Source: Enterococcus nangangensis
GTDB taxonomy: Bacteria > Bacillota > Bacilli > Lactobacillales > Enterococcaceae
Direction of reading: 5' to 3'
NCBI RefSeq assembly: GCF_005405245.1
Contig: NZ_BJDR01000004.1
Span: 34,231 to 98,230, forward strand
DNA: 64,000 nucleotides
Each line of letters starts with the position of its first letter. The stretch's first letter is position 1. Positions 1-8,686 of the stretch are shown here, piece by piece. The translations under genes and the position numbers were made by a program. A model generated the notes under the pieces. That model ran no database searches. It was not told where the DNA came from and saw nothing but the letters and a program-made list of their open reading frames with translations.

Positions 1-115
1 AAGAAATTTGGGTAGAAAACTTAACCGTAGTGCAAAAAATAAAAAAGACACCCACTCACAAGGAGAAGGTATCTGAAATAGCGAAAGGCTGAATACTTAT
101 CTATTACGTTGAGTA

Positions 116-634
116 TCAAATACTTTTGGATAAATAAATCACTAAATCATCATTATTCAAACACGGTTCATCCTCAGCTAAATTTTTGTTGTTAAACCAT
201 AAACCAGTTCCATCCGGTATGTAACCTCTTTTAACGTACATTCTTTGCGCCGCTCCATATCCTGAATGCATCCCGACACCTAAGGTAATAATGTTGGAAA
301 AGTTTTTTGCTTTCTGTTCGATGTTTTCCAATAGTTTATTTCCAATGCCCAACTTTTGGTATTTTTTAAAGACGTTAAAATCTGCGACTTCTGGATATAG
401 ATTAGCAAACGGTCCATGAGACGCTACTTTTATTAAGGTTACATATCCGGCTAGCTCTGTTGGAATCTCTGCTACCAACACTATTCTAGCTCCTAAAACT
501 TGTTCCTCCCAGTATTTTTTTAAGACATCTTCTCTAGCATCCCAGCCTTGATTTACAAACATCTCTGCTAGCTTACAAATATCTTCTTGCTTCATTTTTC
601 TAAAATTAATTCCACCCATGTCGTCTTTTTCCAA
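116..634 (-). CDS. GNAT-family N-acetyltransferase
   Basis: This 172-residue protein reads as a complete GNAT acetyltransferase, which would move an acetyl group from acetyl-CoA to an unknown acceptor in the cytoplasm. The central part shows the usual acetyl-CoA loop (KYQKLGIGNKLLENIE, about residues 92-107) followed by the beta-5/alpha-4 region ending in AAQRMYVKRGYIPDG. The first codon is TTG, six bases after a GAGGAAG ribosome site; the next in-frame ATG (MGGINF) lacks a better site. It stands alone and lies outside the rpsI-bounded island. The substrate cannot be told from sequence. Confidence 0.85.
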   Translation of the reverse strand: MEKDDMGGINFRKMKQEDICKLAEMFVNQGWDAREDVLKKYWEEQVLGARIVLVAEIPTELAGYVTLIKVASHGPFANLYPEVADFNVFKKYQKLGIGNKLLENIEQKAKNFSNIITLGVGMHSGYGAAQRMYVKRGYIPDGTGLWFNNKNLAEDEPCLNNDDLVIYLSKSI

Positions 635-873
635 TTTTTCTTCCTCGATTCTCGTGTTTCTTTTATTATACGCAATTAAGTTGGGATAAGTATATCTTAC
701 TGTCTTTTATTGAATTTAATACAAACGTCACTCTGAGACGAGCAAAATATTTTTTGCTAACGCTCTCAAATAATGAATCCCAATAAAATTTAGATATCCT
801 TATATGCAATTTAGAGTAGTATAGTAGCTAAGAGAAGAAGTTTAATTTAAATTTAAAAGAAAAAGGTGACATA

Positions 874-1680
874 ATGAATAATGAAGACGAAGAAATTGTA
901 ATTAGTGAAATTATGAAAATCAAGGTTGTAGCGGATAAAAGCGATTGGGAATTACGAGGAATAATGGCCCAAAGGCAGGAAGAGCTGTTTCTATCAAATG
1001 CTGAATTATTTCAAAGTCCTTACTTAGAAAAAGATTCTGGAATTACCAAAATAAAAAAATGGTTCAATAAAAAAGCAAAAGAAGCTGAAACAAATAATCC
1101 AAATAAAAATATCTTTAAAGTCGATAAGTTTTTACGTCCACTTAAGGATCCAGATTATTCTTCCATACATTGTCTAGCCGTTTATGAATTAATAAAAAAA
1201 TTTGATAAGTATAAGTTAACAGATGATAACATTCTTTACGTCAACATGAATTTTTCCTCAATCAACATGACCTTAGATGATTATATAGAAGCTTTTAAAA
1301 TAGCCATAAACGCAGCCGAAACTATAAATAAAGAAAAAGAAACTGAATATGTCTATGTTGTCCACAGAAACGATGGAATGGTTGCTGTTGTTGGAAAATC
1401 GTCTTTTACAGATGCAAAAAATAGTTATGGAGATTTGTTTATGGAATTAAATCTAACCGGTTTAGCTGGAACTGCAAATATTATATTGCGAACAAAGTTT
1501 GGAAATGACTTTGCAGATGATTTGCCCAGTTATTATAAATTAGCTTGGGTTATTAAGGTGCCTGAGGATTACACATCGATAGATAAAAATAGAGCCTCTA
1601 CTTTTGAAGAAGATCTTGGTAATTTTCTAATAAAAAATGATGTTCCTATTTTGAATTACTACTCACATATATTCAACTAA
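874..1680 (+). CDS. Unrecognised cytoplasmic protein
   Basis: A 268-residue open frame starts at ATG with an AAAGGTG ribosome site seven bases upstream. I do not recognise the family. The protein is acidic and lysine-rich, with no signal peptide and no membrane segment. Residues about 60-100 are very basic; the C-terminal half (YVYVVHRNDGMVAVVGK and after) looks like a mixed alpha/beta fold. It ends about 270 bases before the left copy of the rpsI sequence, so it probably belongs to the chromosome flanking the island. Confidence 0.7.
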   Translation: MNNEDEEIVISEIMKIKVVADKSDWELRGIMAQRQEELFLSNAELFQSPYLEKDSGITKIKKWFNKKAKEAETNNPNKNIFKVDKFLRPLKDPDYSSIHCLAVYELIKKFDKYKLTDDNILYVNMNFSSINMTLDDYIEAFKIAINAAETINKEKETEYVYVVHRNDGMVAVVGKSSFTDAKNSYGDLFMELNLTGLAGTANIILRTKFGNDFADDLPSYYKLAWVIKVPEDYTSIDKNRASTFEEDLGNFLIKNDVPILNYYSHIFN

Positions 1681-1876
1681 CTAAATACTATCATCAAACA
1701 TATAATTTTCTTTGCAACTATAAGCTTCTATCATAAGGAGACATCTCAAGGAACTAGATTAATGGAGTTCAAAGTACACTGATCACCGACTTCGAAAAAT
1801 CACACTATATATTTTTGCACAGAATGAATAGACCTCGATTTCTACGAAAAGATCTATTTATTCTTCTACACAAAGA

Positions 1877-1910
1877 TGGCTCTATATCAAATTGATTTGA
1901 TATAGAGCCA
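1877..1910. repeat. Perfect 16-bp inverted repeat with a 2-base loop
   Basis: The arm TGGCTCTATATCAAAT is followed by TG and then by its exact reverse complement. It has no long T-run on either side, so it is not a classical terminator. It lies 37 bases before the rpsI-like attachment copy. It could be a bidirectional transcription stop or the tip of a small mobile element. Confidence 0.7.
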
Positions 1911-1946
1911 TAAACTATTCATTTCTAAAAAAACGGAATCGAAAGA

Positions 1947-1997
1947 TTAACGTTTTTAGAATTGTGAAGCTTTACGAGCTTTTTTAAGACCTGGTTT
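1947..1997 (-). other. Left attachment-site copy: rpsI 3'-end duplicate
   Basis: These 51 bases match the 3' end of rpsI at 22337-22387 in the same orientation, with six mismatches (45/51). On the minus strand the copy still encodes the S9 tail [13 protein letters not shown], then a stop where S9 continues with S-K-R. A tyrosine integrase gene abuts the genuine rpsI 3' end, so the pair reads as attL and attR of an element inserted into the end of rpsI. The mismatches suggest an old insertion or a target copy from another strain. Confidence 0.75.
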
Positions 1998-2254
1998 CGC
2001 TTATAAAGAACGCAAACAGATTGTTTATTGTTTAATTTCAAGGGTTTTATAAATTTTTAAAAGTCTTTACATCAATCAGTTTCAACTGATTTCAAGCAAC
2101 TCGTACAGCACAACGTACATCAAAAAAATACGCAAACCAGAACACGACTACTCAACATAAATAACGAACTAATAATTATTTATGTTTGACATATCATACC
2201 TAGAAATATTCAAGATTAATTCTCTACAGCCGCCTTAAACAACATTATATCTCA

Positions 2255-2467
2255 TCAGCTTTCTAACTCAGACGAGTGATATTTCTCAATGACTATTTTT
2301 AAAATCTCAACAATTTCAATATTTCCATCTACATATTCTTCTACTAATTTCATCGTCTCTTCGGAAGGCATTACTGCATCTAATGCTGAGTATGCCAAAG
2401 CAGTATCTCGAAGTTTTTGCCGCTCAATTTTCGTGGTGTATCTTACATTATGTTCGTCATCAGTCAT
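2255..2467 (-). CDS. VbhA-like antitoxin (solo)
   Basis: A 70-residue protein with the layout of the VbhA antitoxin family: an R-x-x-A-L-x-x-S-A-L-D-A helix, then a P-S-E-E-T helix and a Y-V-D-G-N-I turn. In that family the small protein inhibits a Fic-type AMP-transferase by supplying an inhibitory helix. No Fic protein lies next to it, so it may be an orphan or act on a distant partner. The next gene on the same strand is a truncated nucleotidyltransferase-like gene. Family assignment rests on pattern only. Confidence 0.55.
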   Translation of the reverse strand: MTDDEHNVRYTTKIERQKLRDTALAYSALDAVMPSEETMKLVEEYVDGNIEIVEILKIVIEKYHSSELES

Positions 2468-2600
2468 ACCCTACGACTCCTTATGGGTTGCTTACTAATA
2501 AAATACTGACACATTTTTTCTGTATTAAACTACTCCTTTTTGATTACATAATAGTTTAAAATCATTAAAACCATAACAGATCCTTTGAGGGATGGAATTA

Positions 2601-3338
2601 TTATTTAGATTGCAGCAATACTGTTAGCATCTCGTATGTCTGCGTTTTATCAAAAGGAATATCCTCATTTTGAGGAATTTCATTTATTCGTGTCTGTAAT
2701 TCATCTAAGAACTCCAGCATGTCTTCTTGTACATGTTCATTAACGGACAACGGATCGAGATTTTTCAAAGAACCTAATAGTCTTGCTATATCGTTTAAAT
2801 GCTTCTTGATGTTTCTACTATCCACGCGCATGGTTCCCTGTTCACGTTTTTTAGTTAAATCCAACCAGGCTTTTGCTTTAAACACAATAAGATATTTACT
2901 GTCCAGCACTGAATAGCCATCTACAATAATTTTTCCTTTTACGAGAAGATCATAATAGTCTTCATCCAGTAATAACGCAGATAAACTCGTATCCTCATCA
3001 AAATGTACTGGGGCTGTTCTTAATGTACTACTAAACCAATTTGGTGTTACACAAAATAGCTCTATAATTGCTGGATAATCTGGATTATCTGTTTTAGAGC
3101 GATATAGTTTTCCCTTTTCATCCATTTTATTTGGTGTGTACCCACCTACATGAATAAAGTCAACAAATGCCTGATAAAACAACCGATCTTTCTTTTCTTC
3201 GATAATCACTAAGTCATAATCTTTTGTTGAACGACTGTTCAATCCGTTTTGATGTAAAACAAGTGATGTAGCAGTACTACCAATTATCACATAACGATCC
3301 GAATAATCTTTAAAGGCTTCTAGAAATGCATGTATCCT
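2601..3338 (-). pseudogene. Nucleotidyltransferase-like protein, N-terminus cut off by an IS
   Basis: The readable protein begins inside a nucleotidyltransferase-type fold (I-I-G-S-T-A-T-S-L then R-S-T-K-D-Y-D-L-V-I), which resembles the G-S..D-x-D active-site region of the AbiEii/MNT-like superfamily. In-frame sequence continues upstream of the first possible start (about 16 more codons, A-F-L-E-A-F-K-D-Y) until it hits the inverted repeat of the IS3-family element at 3339, so the true start is lost. A GTG at 3288-3290 could restart translation but has no clear ribosome site. With the neighbouring VbhA-like gene it may once have been part of a toxin or defence locus. Confidence 0.6.
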
Positions 3339-3407
3339 AATAAAGTAGACACCTTTTTTGCTATACTATTAATTATTTAGACATCTTTTGAGAAAGGAAT
3401 TTTGATT

Positions 3408-3701
3408 ATGGTAGACAAGCGTAAATCTCCACGAAAATTTGACGAAGAGTTCAAAAAATCAATCGTAAAACTTTATGAAGGCGGCAAATCACAAAACGCA
3501 TTAGCTAATGAATATGGAATCGCCCTGTCCTCTGTAGCTCGTTGGGTGAAGCAATATTCTGAAGTTAAAATTGATGATGATACGATCCTCACGGCTCGAC
3601 AGATCAAGCAATTACAGAAACGAAATCTTCAGCTAGAAGAGGAAAACTTAATCTTAAAAAAAGCGATTGCCATATTCACGCCACACTCAACGAACGACTA
3701 A
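3408..3701 (+). CDS. IS3-family transposase OrfA (DNA-binding part)
   Basis: A 97-residue basic protein with an N-terminal helix-turn-helix (R-K-F-D-E-E-F-K-K-S-I-V-K-L through S-S-V-A-R-W-V-K) and a C-terminal leucine-rich coiled coil (I-K-Q-L-Q-K-R-N-L-Q-L-E-E-E-N). It binds the IS ends. ATG 3408 follows GAAAGGAA. A run of seven A residues before G near 3656-3662 is a typical slippery site; a -1 shift there would enter the OrfB frame and yield the fused transposase. Confidence 0.85.
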   Translation: MVDKRKSPRKFDEEFKKSIVKLYEGGKSQNALANEYGIALSSVARWVKQYSEVKIDDDTILTARQIKQLQKRNLQLEEENLILKKAIAIFTPHSTND

Positions 3702-3712
3702 ATGCAATTCGT

Positions 3713-4564
3713 ATGTTACATCACGAACACTCTATTGTTACGCTTTGCAGGGTTCTTAAGGTTAATCGCTCGACTTACTACAAACGTTTTTCTGGAAAGA
3801 TTTCCCCCAGAACAGCAGAAAATCAACAGTTGAGAAAGACAATCTTAGAAATCTATACAACTTCTCAAAAACGAGTAGGTCCTGCAAAAGTACGACGTAT
3901 GCTTCTACGTGACTATGGCATTTCTATCAGCATTGGCCGAGTTTATCGCCTAATGAGCACTATGCACTTACCTAAAATGTCTACAGTGAAACCTGCCTTT
4001 AAACCGACCGAAGGTCAGACTTCTTTGAAACGCCCAAATCATTTGAAGCAAGCATTTAACCCTCCTGCACCAAATCAAGTATGGACGAGTGATTTTTCTT
4101 ATATTCCTATTGGAAATAAATCATTTGTTTATCTTTGTGTAATTTTAGATTTATTTTCTAGGAAAATCATTGCTTGGTCTGTCAGCAAAAAAATTGACAC
4201 AGCTTTAGCTATTACAACAATAGAAAAAGCAATCCAAGTCAGAAATCCTCAGGCTTCTGTTCTTTTTCACACAGATCAAGGTTCCCAGTACACTTCATTT
4301 GAATTCAGGAAGTTTTTAGAAAATCATTCTATTGTTCAATCCTTATCGAAACCTGGATATCCTTGGGATAACGCCGTAACAGAAGCTTTCTCCAAATATA
4401 TGAAGAAAGAGGAACTCAACAGGAGAACCTTTTCTTCTCTTCAAGAAGTCCAACTGGCTTGCTTTGAATATATCAAGGGATTCTACAACACGCAGCGCCC
4501 TCATGACACCCTAGATATGCTTACACCAAATGAAATGGAGGATAGATATTTTGATTCTCGCTAA
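3713..4564 (+). CDS. IS3-family transposase OrfB (DDE catalytic part)
   Basis: The 283-residue integrase-like catalytic protein has an HTH_21-like N-terminal segment and an rve core with the acidic triad visible as W-T-S-D-F-S-Y, H-T-D-Q-G-S-Q-Y and D-N-A-V-T-E-A-F. It ends with the usual Y-N-T-Q-R-P-H motif. The gene is in the -1 frame relative to OrfA, consistent with expression as an OrfAB fusion by frameshifting. It appears intact, so the element may still be active. Confidence 0.88.
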   Translation: MLHHEHSIVTLCRVLKVNRSTYYKRFSGKISPRTAENQQLRKTILEIYTTSQKRVGPAKVRRMLLRDYGISISIGRVYRLMSTMHLPKMSTVKPAFKPTEGQTSLKRPNHLKQAFNPPAPNQVWTSDFSYIPIGNKSFVYLCVILDLFSRKIIAWSVSKKIDTALAITTIEKAIQVRNPQASVLFHTDQGSQYTSFEFRKFLENHSIVQSLSKPGYPWDNAVTEAFSKYMKKEELNRRTFSSLQEVQLACFEYIKGFYNTQRPHDTLDMLTPNEMEDRYFDSR

Positions 4565-4593
4565 GTACCTTCTCTTTTTGTGTCTACTTTATT

Positions 4594-4915
4594 GACAGTT
4601 ATCCAGAGAGAAACACACAGTTACTATTTGCGACATGCAAGATGGCATTGCAAGCTTAGTTCCTAGCTACCACCTACATTTTTTTGGCGAGATTTCCACA
4701 GGGCTTCAACTTCATCGCTTCGATCAGCGGTCAAACGGTTTTGGTTTGACGGCTGGTCGAAACGATGAGATACTCACCCGCTGGAATCTCGAAAAAATTC
4801 TCACAAATCGTGTCCGAGGTATTGACTCAAATCCACTTCATACCTTCTCCTTGCTTATTCTAAATTTCACTTAGAACTATTTTTTTTATAAGTTGAAAAA
4901 TTTAATAATGGAATA
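4594..4915. other. Gene-free stretch
   Basis: Between the IS3 right end and the TIGR04076 gene there is no open frame with a ribosome site or recognisable similarity. If the IS split the nucleotidyltransferase gene, the lost 5' part should be here on the minus strand, but I could not recognise it, which suggests a deletion beside the IS. Confidence 0.45.
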
Positions 4916-5260
4916 TCAATCAAAGAAATCACCTGTATAAAAATTTTCATTACCTAGTTTTTTAACGGTCAGTTTAAACATAACACAACCATCAGGGCAT
5001 ACAAGGTCTTTAGAGAACTCATCTTGACCGCCAATATTTATTAAATTCCCGCCACTTCTAACAGCTTCCATAGTTGGAAACATAATCATCATCATTTTAG
5101 AACAGATACCATAGCCATCTTGATTAACAGGACATCCATATGTGCAAGAATAGGTATCTCCAATTTCTTCTCCATTTCTACAATATCGTTCCGTTTGATT
5201 TCCTCTTAAAAATCCAGTCACTTCAATGTTAAATTCATATTCTTCTTCGTACCATTTTTT
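4916..5260 (-). CDS. TIGR04076-family protein
   Basis: A 114-residue protein matching the TIGR04076 pattern: a conserved G-D near the start, a small Cys-containing segment (C-T-Y-G-C-P), I-C-S-K followed by a run of methionines and a G-G, then C-P-D-G-C-V-M-F near the C-terminus. The family has no settled function. ATG 5260 is chosen because AAAGGAG lies six bases upstream. It is 23 bases downstream of the AraC-type regulator on the same strand, so the two are probably co-transcribed. Confidence 0.7.
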   Translation of the reverse strand, partial: KKWYEEEYEFNIEVTGFLRGNQTERYCRNGEEIGDTYSCTYGCPVNQDGYGICSKMMMIMFPTMEAVRSGGNLINIGGQDEFSKDLVCPDGCVMFKLTVKKLGNENFYTGDFFD

Positions 5261-5283
5261 CATTATTATCTCCTTTAGAAATC

Positions 5284-6255
5284 TCATTTTATTTTTTTTA
5301 CGGGACGAATATATTTCCAGTATTTACTCGGGTCAAAGTAAAAATACATAATTCGTCCGACAGAAGTGTCATAAGTATAGCCTGTTTCATTAAAATCAAA
5401 TGTCTCCATAGCTATTTCCATTTTTTCTTCAACACTTCTATTTTCTTGTTCATAATCAAATTCGCCATGTTCAAAGACTAAATATTCTGATTCAGGAATA
5501 TCCATTAATTTCATTTGTGAAGGGATAGCCTTTTGATAATTAGAAGGGAGTCGAGCACCATAACACTCTGTTCTAGAAAATCCCCAATCACACAACCGTC
5601 CCTCAGGATTACTGATATAAGCCATGAGTTGTCCACTTCCACTATTTGCTTCTTCACCACTATAATCGTCGAGCTTTCCCTTTACACTATCTAACAATCC
5701 ACAAATAGTTTCATAATCTTGTCCTTTAATATCTTTTTGCTTATCCCAAAAATCCCAATACCCATTACTTTCTTTATTTTCAATGTATAAAAATTTATGT
5801 GCGGAAATTGTAACAAAATAAGTCTTTACGTTATCTGATTTTTTAATTTTACCAATTTCCTCTAAGCCTAAGAAATAACGATCATATGGCGTTAGCTTTG
5901 TTCGAAGTACAATAGGTATGGGGTCTTTTCGATAATCGCTAGGAGTTATTCCAAAAGTTGATTTAAAAGCCCTAGTAAAAGCTTCATGCGACGAAAAACC
6001 ATAGTCAAAAGCAATTTCTATAATAGATTTATTGTTATCTCTAACTTCCTTAAAAGCAAAAGCTAATTTTCTCTGTCTAAGATAGTCCCGAAATGTCATC
6101 CCTAGAATCTCTTTAAACTTTTTGGTTGTGTAAAATTCAGAATACCCTAATTTTTTGGAAAGAAATCGAAGTGTTAAAGATTCATTGCTATAATTTGAAA
6201 TAGATTTATCAATCTCATTAATAATCATTTGAAATGATTTTTCCCACTCATACAC
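5284..6255 (-). CDS. AraC-family regulator with GyrI-like ligand domain
   Basis: The 323-residue protein has an AraC-type double helix-turn-helix at the N-terminus (about residues 10-110, with A-F-D-Y-G-F-S-S-H-E-A-F-T-R-A-F-K leading into G-I-T-P-S-D-Y-R) and a C-terminal domain of the GyrI/effector-binding sort (about 120-320). This arrangement, like Rob or SoxS-GyrI proteins, usually senses a small lipophilic compound and activates neighbouring genes. It lies directly upstream of the TIGR04076 gene, a likely target or partner. Confidence 0.8.
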   Translation of the reverse strand: MYEWEKSFQMIINEIDKSISNYSNESLTLRFLSKKLGYSEFYTTKKFKEILGMTFRDYLRQRKLAFAFKEVRDNNKSIIEIAFDYGFSSHEAFTRAFKSTFGITPSDYRKDPIPIVLRTKLTPYDRYFLGLEEIGKIKKSDNVKTYFVTISAHKFLYIENKESNGYWDFWDKQKDIKGQDYETICGLLDSVKGKLDDYSGEEANSGSGQLMAYISNPEGRLCDWGFSRTECYGARLPSNYQKAIPSQMKLMDIPESEYLVFEHGEFDYEQENRSVEEKMEIAMETFDFNETGYTYDTSVGRIMYFYFDPSKYWKYIRPVKKIK

Positions 6256-6329
6256 TCATCATCACCTCTTTCTAATACTTTTCATTATACTAAGAAAAGA
6301 ACTTTAATACTTGACTTTATTTGTTAATT

Positions 6330-7812
6330 TTGTAAAGGGCCATGATAAAATGTAGGAAAAGGGCCATCGAAAATGTAGGTTAGATTTAAAATCTGATATT
6401 CTTTTTCATGAAACATTCAAGGAGAGTGACTCATGCGAAAAGATGTCTTAGAAGGAGTCTTACGACACATTATGAACGATATTCAACCTAACTATGCAGC
6501 CATGGCCAAGCAATATAATTGTGATTACCGAACAGTCAAGCGTTACTATGAAGCTGGAACTAAAGGGGAAGTAGAACAGATCAAAAAGAGACAATCTTCT
6601 GCTCCCCTTTTATTAAGCGGTTTTGAAGAAATTATTAAAGATAAAATGGAGTTAAGCTGTTCCGCTTCTTCAATTTATTATTTTATTAAGAAAAAAGGAT
6701 ATCAAGGTGGCTATACCACCGTCAAACGATATTGTCGGAACTATCGAGAAAAGCGTGTAAAAAAAGCAACCATTCGAATTGAAACGACGCCAGGTCTTTC
6801 TGCTCAAGTCGATTGGAAAGAAAATATTAAGATGGTGAGTAAACATGGTGAAGTCTTTTACTTCAATCTTTTTCTATATATTCTAGGCTATTCTTGCATG
6901 AAATACTTAGAGGTAACCTTTGATCGAACCCAAGCGAATGTCTTCAATTGTTTGGTCAATGCGTTTGAGTACTGCGGGAATGGTATTCCTCAAGAAATTT
7001 GGTTTGACAATATGAAAACAGTTGTTGACAGAAGTAAAAGCCAATTTAGTCAAACCGTTTTTAACGAAAAATTTCGTCAATTTGCTAAAGATGCTGGATT
7101 CAATCCGATTGCTTGTCGCCCTTTTCGTCCACAAACCAAAGGCAAAGTTGAAGCTTTAGCTCGTACTGTTAACCGCTTAATGGTCTTTAACTACGAGTTT
7201 GAAAATGAGCAGGAGCTAAAACGAATCGTCTATGAGTTTATGAATGACTTAAATAATGAACGTTCTCAAGCAGTGAATAATCATCCCTCTAAGCTTCTTA
7301 TAGATGAACAATCGGTGTTGCGTCCTTTCAATCGTTTAGAATTAGTCAGATATATTTCTAGAACCCAACACGTAATTAGAAAAGTTTCCATTGAATCCAT
7401 GGTCCAATATCAAAACTCAAAGTATTCTGTTCCCGTGAAATATATTGGTAAAGAGGTAACTTTAGATGTCCGTAAGGACAGTCTATTCATTTGGTATGGC
7501 CATCAATGTATTCGCTCGCACCCATTAAGCAAAAAAACCTTAAATTATCAACGTGATGACTCTCTTGAGATTCTTCGATCTGATGTCTTCAAATACTTAG
7601 AAGACGAAGAGTTGGAGCGCTTTGTAGAAGAAAATTTAGATGCTTACGATGAATTATAAGGAGGCTCATATGTCAAATTACCATCAGTTATTAAATCAAT
7701 TATCAGATTTAAATCTTACCTGTATCAAAGAAATTTTACCTGCCCATTTAGATGAAGTAGCTAAAAATGAACAATCTCTAGTTGATTCTTTATTTGAATT
7801 AACACATCAAGA
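6330..7812 (+). mobile_element. IS21-family element, 3' end missing
   Basis: The left end has the iterated terminal sequence usual for IS21 (GGGCCATGATAAAATGTAGG near 6337 and a second similar unit near 6361), followed by istA and the start of istB. The element breaks off about 145 bases into istB, where an IS3-family fragment of opposite orientation begins. It cannot transpose by itself without an istB supplied elsewhere. Confidence 0.75.
6433..7659 (+). CDS. istA: IS21-family transposase IstA
   Basis: This 408-residue transposase begins with a helix-turn-helix (Y-A-A-M-A-K-Q-Y-N-C-D-Y-R-T-V-K-R-Y-Y) and contains an rve catalytic core starting near residue 120 (A-Q-V-D-W-K-E, then I-W-F-D-N-M-K-T and K-G-K-V-E-A-L). 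ATG follows AAGGAGAGTG. It looks complete. The partner ATPase gene istB begins eleven bases downstream but is truncated. Confidence 0.88.
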   Translation: MRKDVLEGVLRHIMNDIQPNYAAMAKQYNCDYRTVKRYYEAGTKGEVEQIKKRQSSAPLLLSGFEEIIKDKMELSCSASSIYYFIKKKGYQGGYTTVKRYCRNYREKRVKKATIRIETTPGLSAQVDWKENIKMVSKHGEVFYFNLFLYILGYSCMKYLEVTFDRTQANVFNCLVNAFEYCGNGIPQEIWFDNMKTVVDRSKSQFSQTVFNEKFRQFAKDAGFNPIACRPFRPQTKGKVEALARTVNRLMVFNYEFENEQELKRIVYEFMNDLNNERSQAVNNHPSKLLIDEQSVLRPFNRLELVRYISRTQHVIRKVSIESMVQYQNSKYSVPVKYIGKEVTLDVRKDSLFIWYGHQCIRSHPLSKKTLNYQRDDSLEILRSDVFKYLEDEELERFVEENLDAYDEL

Positions 7813-7815
7813 AAT
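7670..7815 (+). pseudogene. istB: IstB fragment (helper ATPase, N-terminus only)
   Basis: The reading frame starts at ATG 7670 after AAGGAGGCTCAT and encodes about 48 residues of an IstB N-terminus (M-S-N-Y-H-Q-L-L-N-Q-L onward). It then runs into the reverse complement of another transposase gene and stops at 7858. The Walker motifs of IstB, which lie further downstream, are missing. Confidence 0.75.
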
Positions 7816-7965
7816 ATTGCTCTGCCAGTTCCTCGACCGATGGGCCAGACTGGTTTAAATCTAAGATCGTCTTCTTAAAGTCTTCATCAAATTTTTTCTT
7901 GGCTTTTGCCATCGTGGACACGTCCTTTTCTTAGTAGTTAGATTCTACCAAATCGTGTCCATGAA
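7813..7965 (-). pseudogene. IS3-family OrfA fragment with one IS end
   Basis: On the minus strand ATG at 7912 opens a frame M-A-K-A-K-K-K-F-D-E-D-F-K-K-T-I-L-D-L, a typical IS3 OrfA N-terminus, for about 32 codons before it meets istB. The sequence upstream (to about 7965, with GTGTCC near 7954) looks like the IS terminal region. It is a remnant left by insertion and later deletion. Confidence 0.6.
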
Positions 7966-7976
7966 ATCATCCTAAC

Positions 7977-8147
7977 ATCACACATACCATGAGAAAAACA
8001 TTCGGATATAAGTATTATCGACAATTCAGGGATATTCCCACATTGATGAAAATTTTGAATCATTCTAGTCAAGCAGTGACTATCCGATACATCGGATTAG
8101 AAGAAGAAATACGAGCTAGCTTGGATAAGTTCAATCCCTTAGATTAA
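7977..8147 (+). pseudogene. C-terminal fragment of a tyrosine recombinase
   Basis: The frame gives H-T-M-R-K-T-F-G-Y, later L-N-H-S-S-Q-A-V-T-I-R-Y-I-G, and ends with a stop at 8145-8147. These are the H-x-x-R and H...Y catalytic boxes of a phage-type integrase. No start codon or N-terminal part remains. It is either a former integrase of this island or debris carried by an IS. Confidence 0.65.
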
Positions 8148-8235
8148 ATTGGTGGTTACAAGATATTTTACAACTCACTTAAAATAACGTATAGTTGGAT
8201 AGTAATCAAAATAAATAGTTAAGAAAGGAGAAAGA

Positions 8236-8595
8236 ATGTCAATATTATCAACAGTATTGATTGTTTTAGTAGCTTTGGAATTTTTCTATATCCTATATTT
8301 AGAAACATTTGCTACAACTTCAGACGCTACAAGTCGAGTATTTAACATGACAAAAGAAGAGTTAAAAAGCAAAGCTTTAAACACACTTTTTAAAAATCAG
8401 GGTATTTATAATGGTTTGATTGGTGTTGGGTTATTATATAGTGTTTTTCTTTCAAGTAATCCAATCGAAATTAGTAGATTACTATTAATTTATATTATTT
8501 TAGTGGCATTATATGGCAGTATTACAAGTGATAAAAAAATTATTCTAACCCAAGGTGGTTTAGCTATTTTAGCACTTATTTCAACATTCTTTTAA
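8236..8595 (+). CDS. DUF1304-family membrane protein
   Basis: A 119-residue protein with four predicted membrane helices (about residues 3-25, 50-70, 77-97 and 103-118). The conserved E-x-x-F-A..T..F pattern in the first loop and F-K-N-Q-G-I-Y-N-G fit the DUF1304 family of unknown function. ATG follows AAGGAGAAAGA. It is a single gene followed by a terminator and by an IS256 copy. Confidence 0.8.
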   Translation: MSILSTVLIVLVALEFFYILYLETFATTSDATSRVFNMTKEELKSKALNTLFKNQGIYNGLIGVGLLYSVFLSSNPIEISRLLLIYIILVALYGSITSDKKIILTQGGLAILALISTFF

Positions 8596-8602
8596 GCAAA
8601 TA

Positions 8603-8635
8603 AAAAGCACAGTCAATTAAGAGTGTGCTTTTTGT
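8603..8635 (+). terminator. Rho-independent terminator after the DUF1304 gene
   Basis: A stem AAAGCACA / TGTGCTTT with an AT-rich loop is followed by T residues, eight bases after the DUF1304 stop codon. Confidence 0.7.
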
Positions 8636-8686
8636 TTGTTTCTTTTTATCTGAACCGTATTATATTTCCGTCTATTTGAATCACTT

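Larger units (their letters stand above)
1681..2254. other. Gene-free stretch next to the island edge
   Basis: No coding region is supported here. It holds an AT-rich tail after the unknown gene, an imperfect stem-loop near 1824-1862, a perfect palindrome (1877-1910) and the rpsI-like sequence (1947-1997), each described separately. From 1998 to 2254 nothing else is recognisable. Confidence 0.6.
3339..4593 (+). mobile_element. IS3-family insertion sequence, apparently complete
   Basis: The element carries two overlapping-frame transposase genes between inverted ends AATAAAGTAGACAC (from 3339) and GTGTCTACTTTATT (to 4593). It is about 1,255 bp, normal for IS3. It has interrupted the 5' part of the nucleotidyltransferase-like gene on its left. 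No clear target duplication could be fixed by eye. Confidence 0.8.

Noticed and set aside
4635..4874. 79-codon plus-strand frame
   Set aside because: No ribosome site, no recognisable protein features, and beside an IS edge where sequence is probably decayed.
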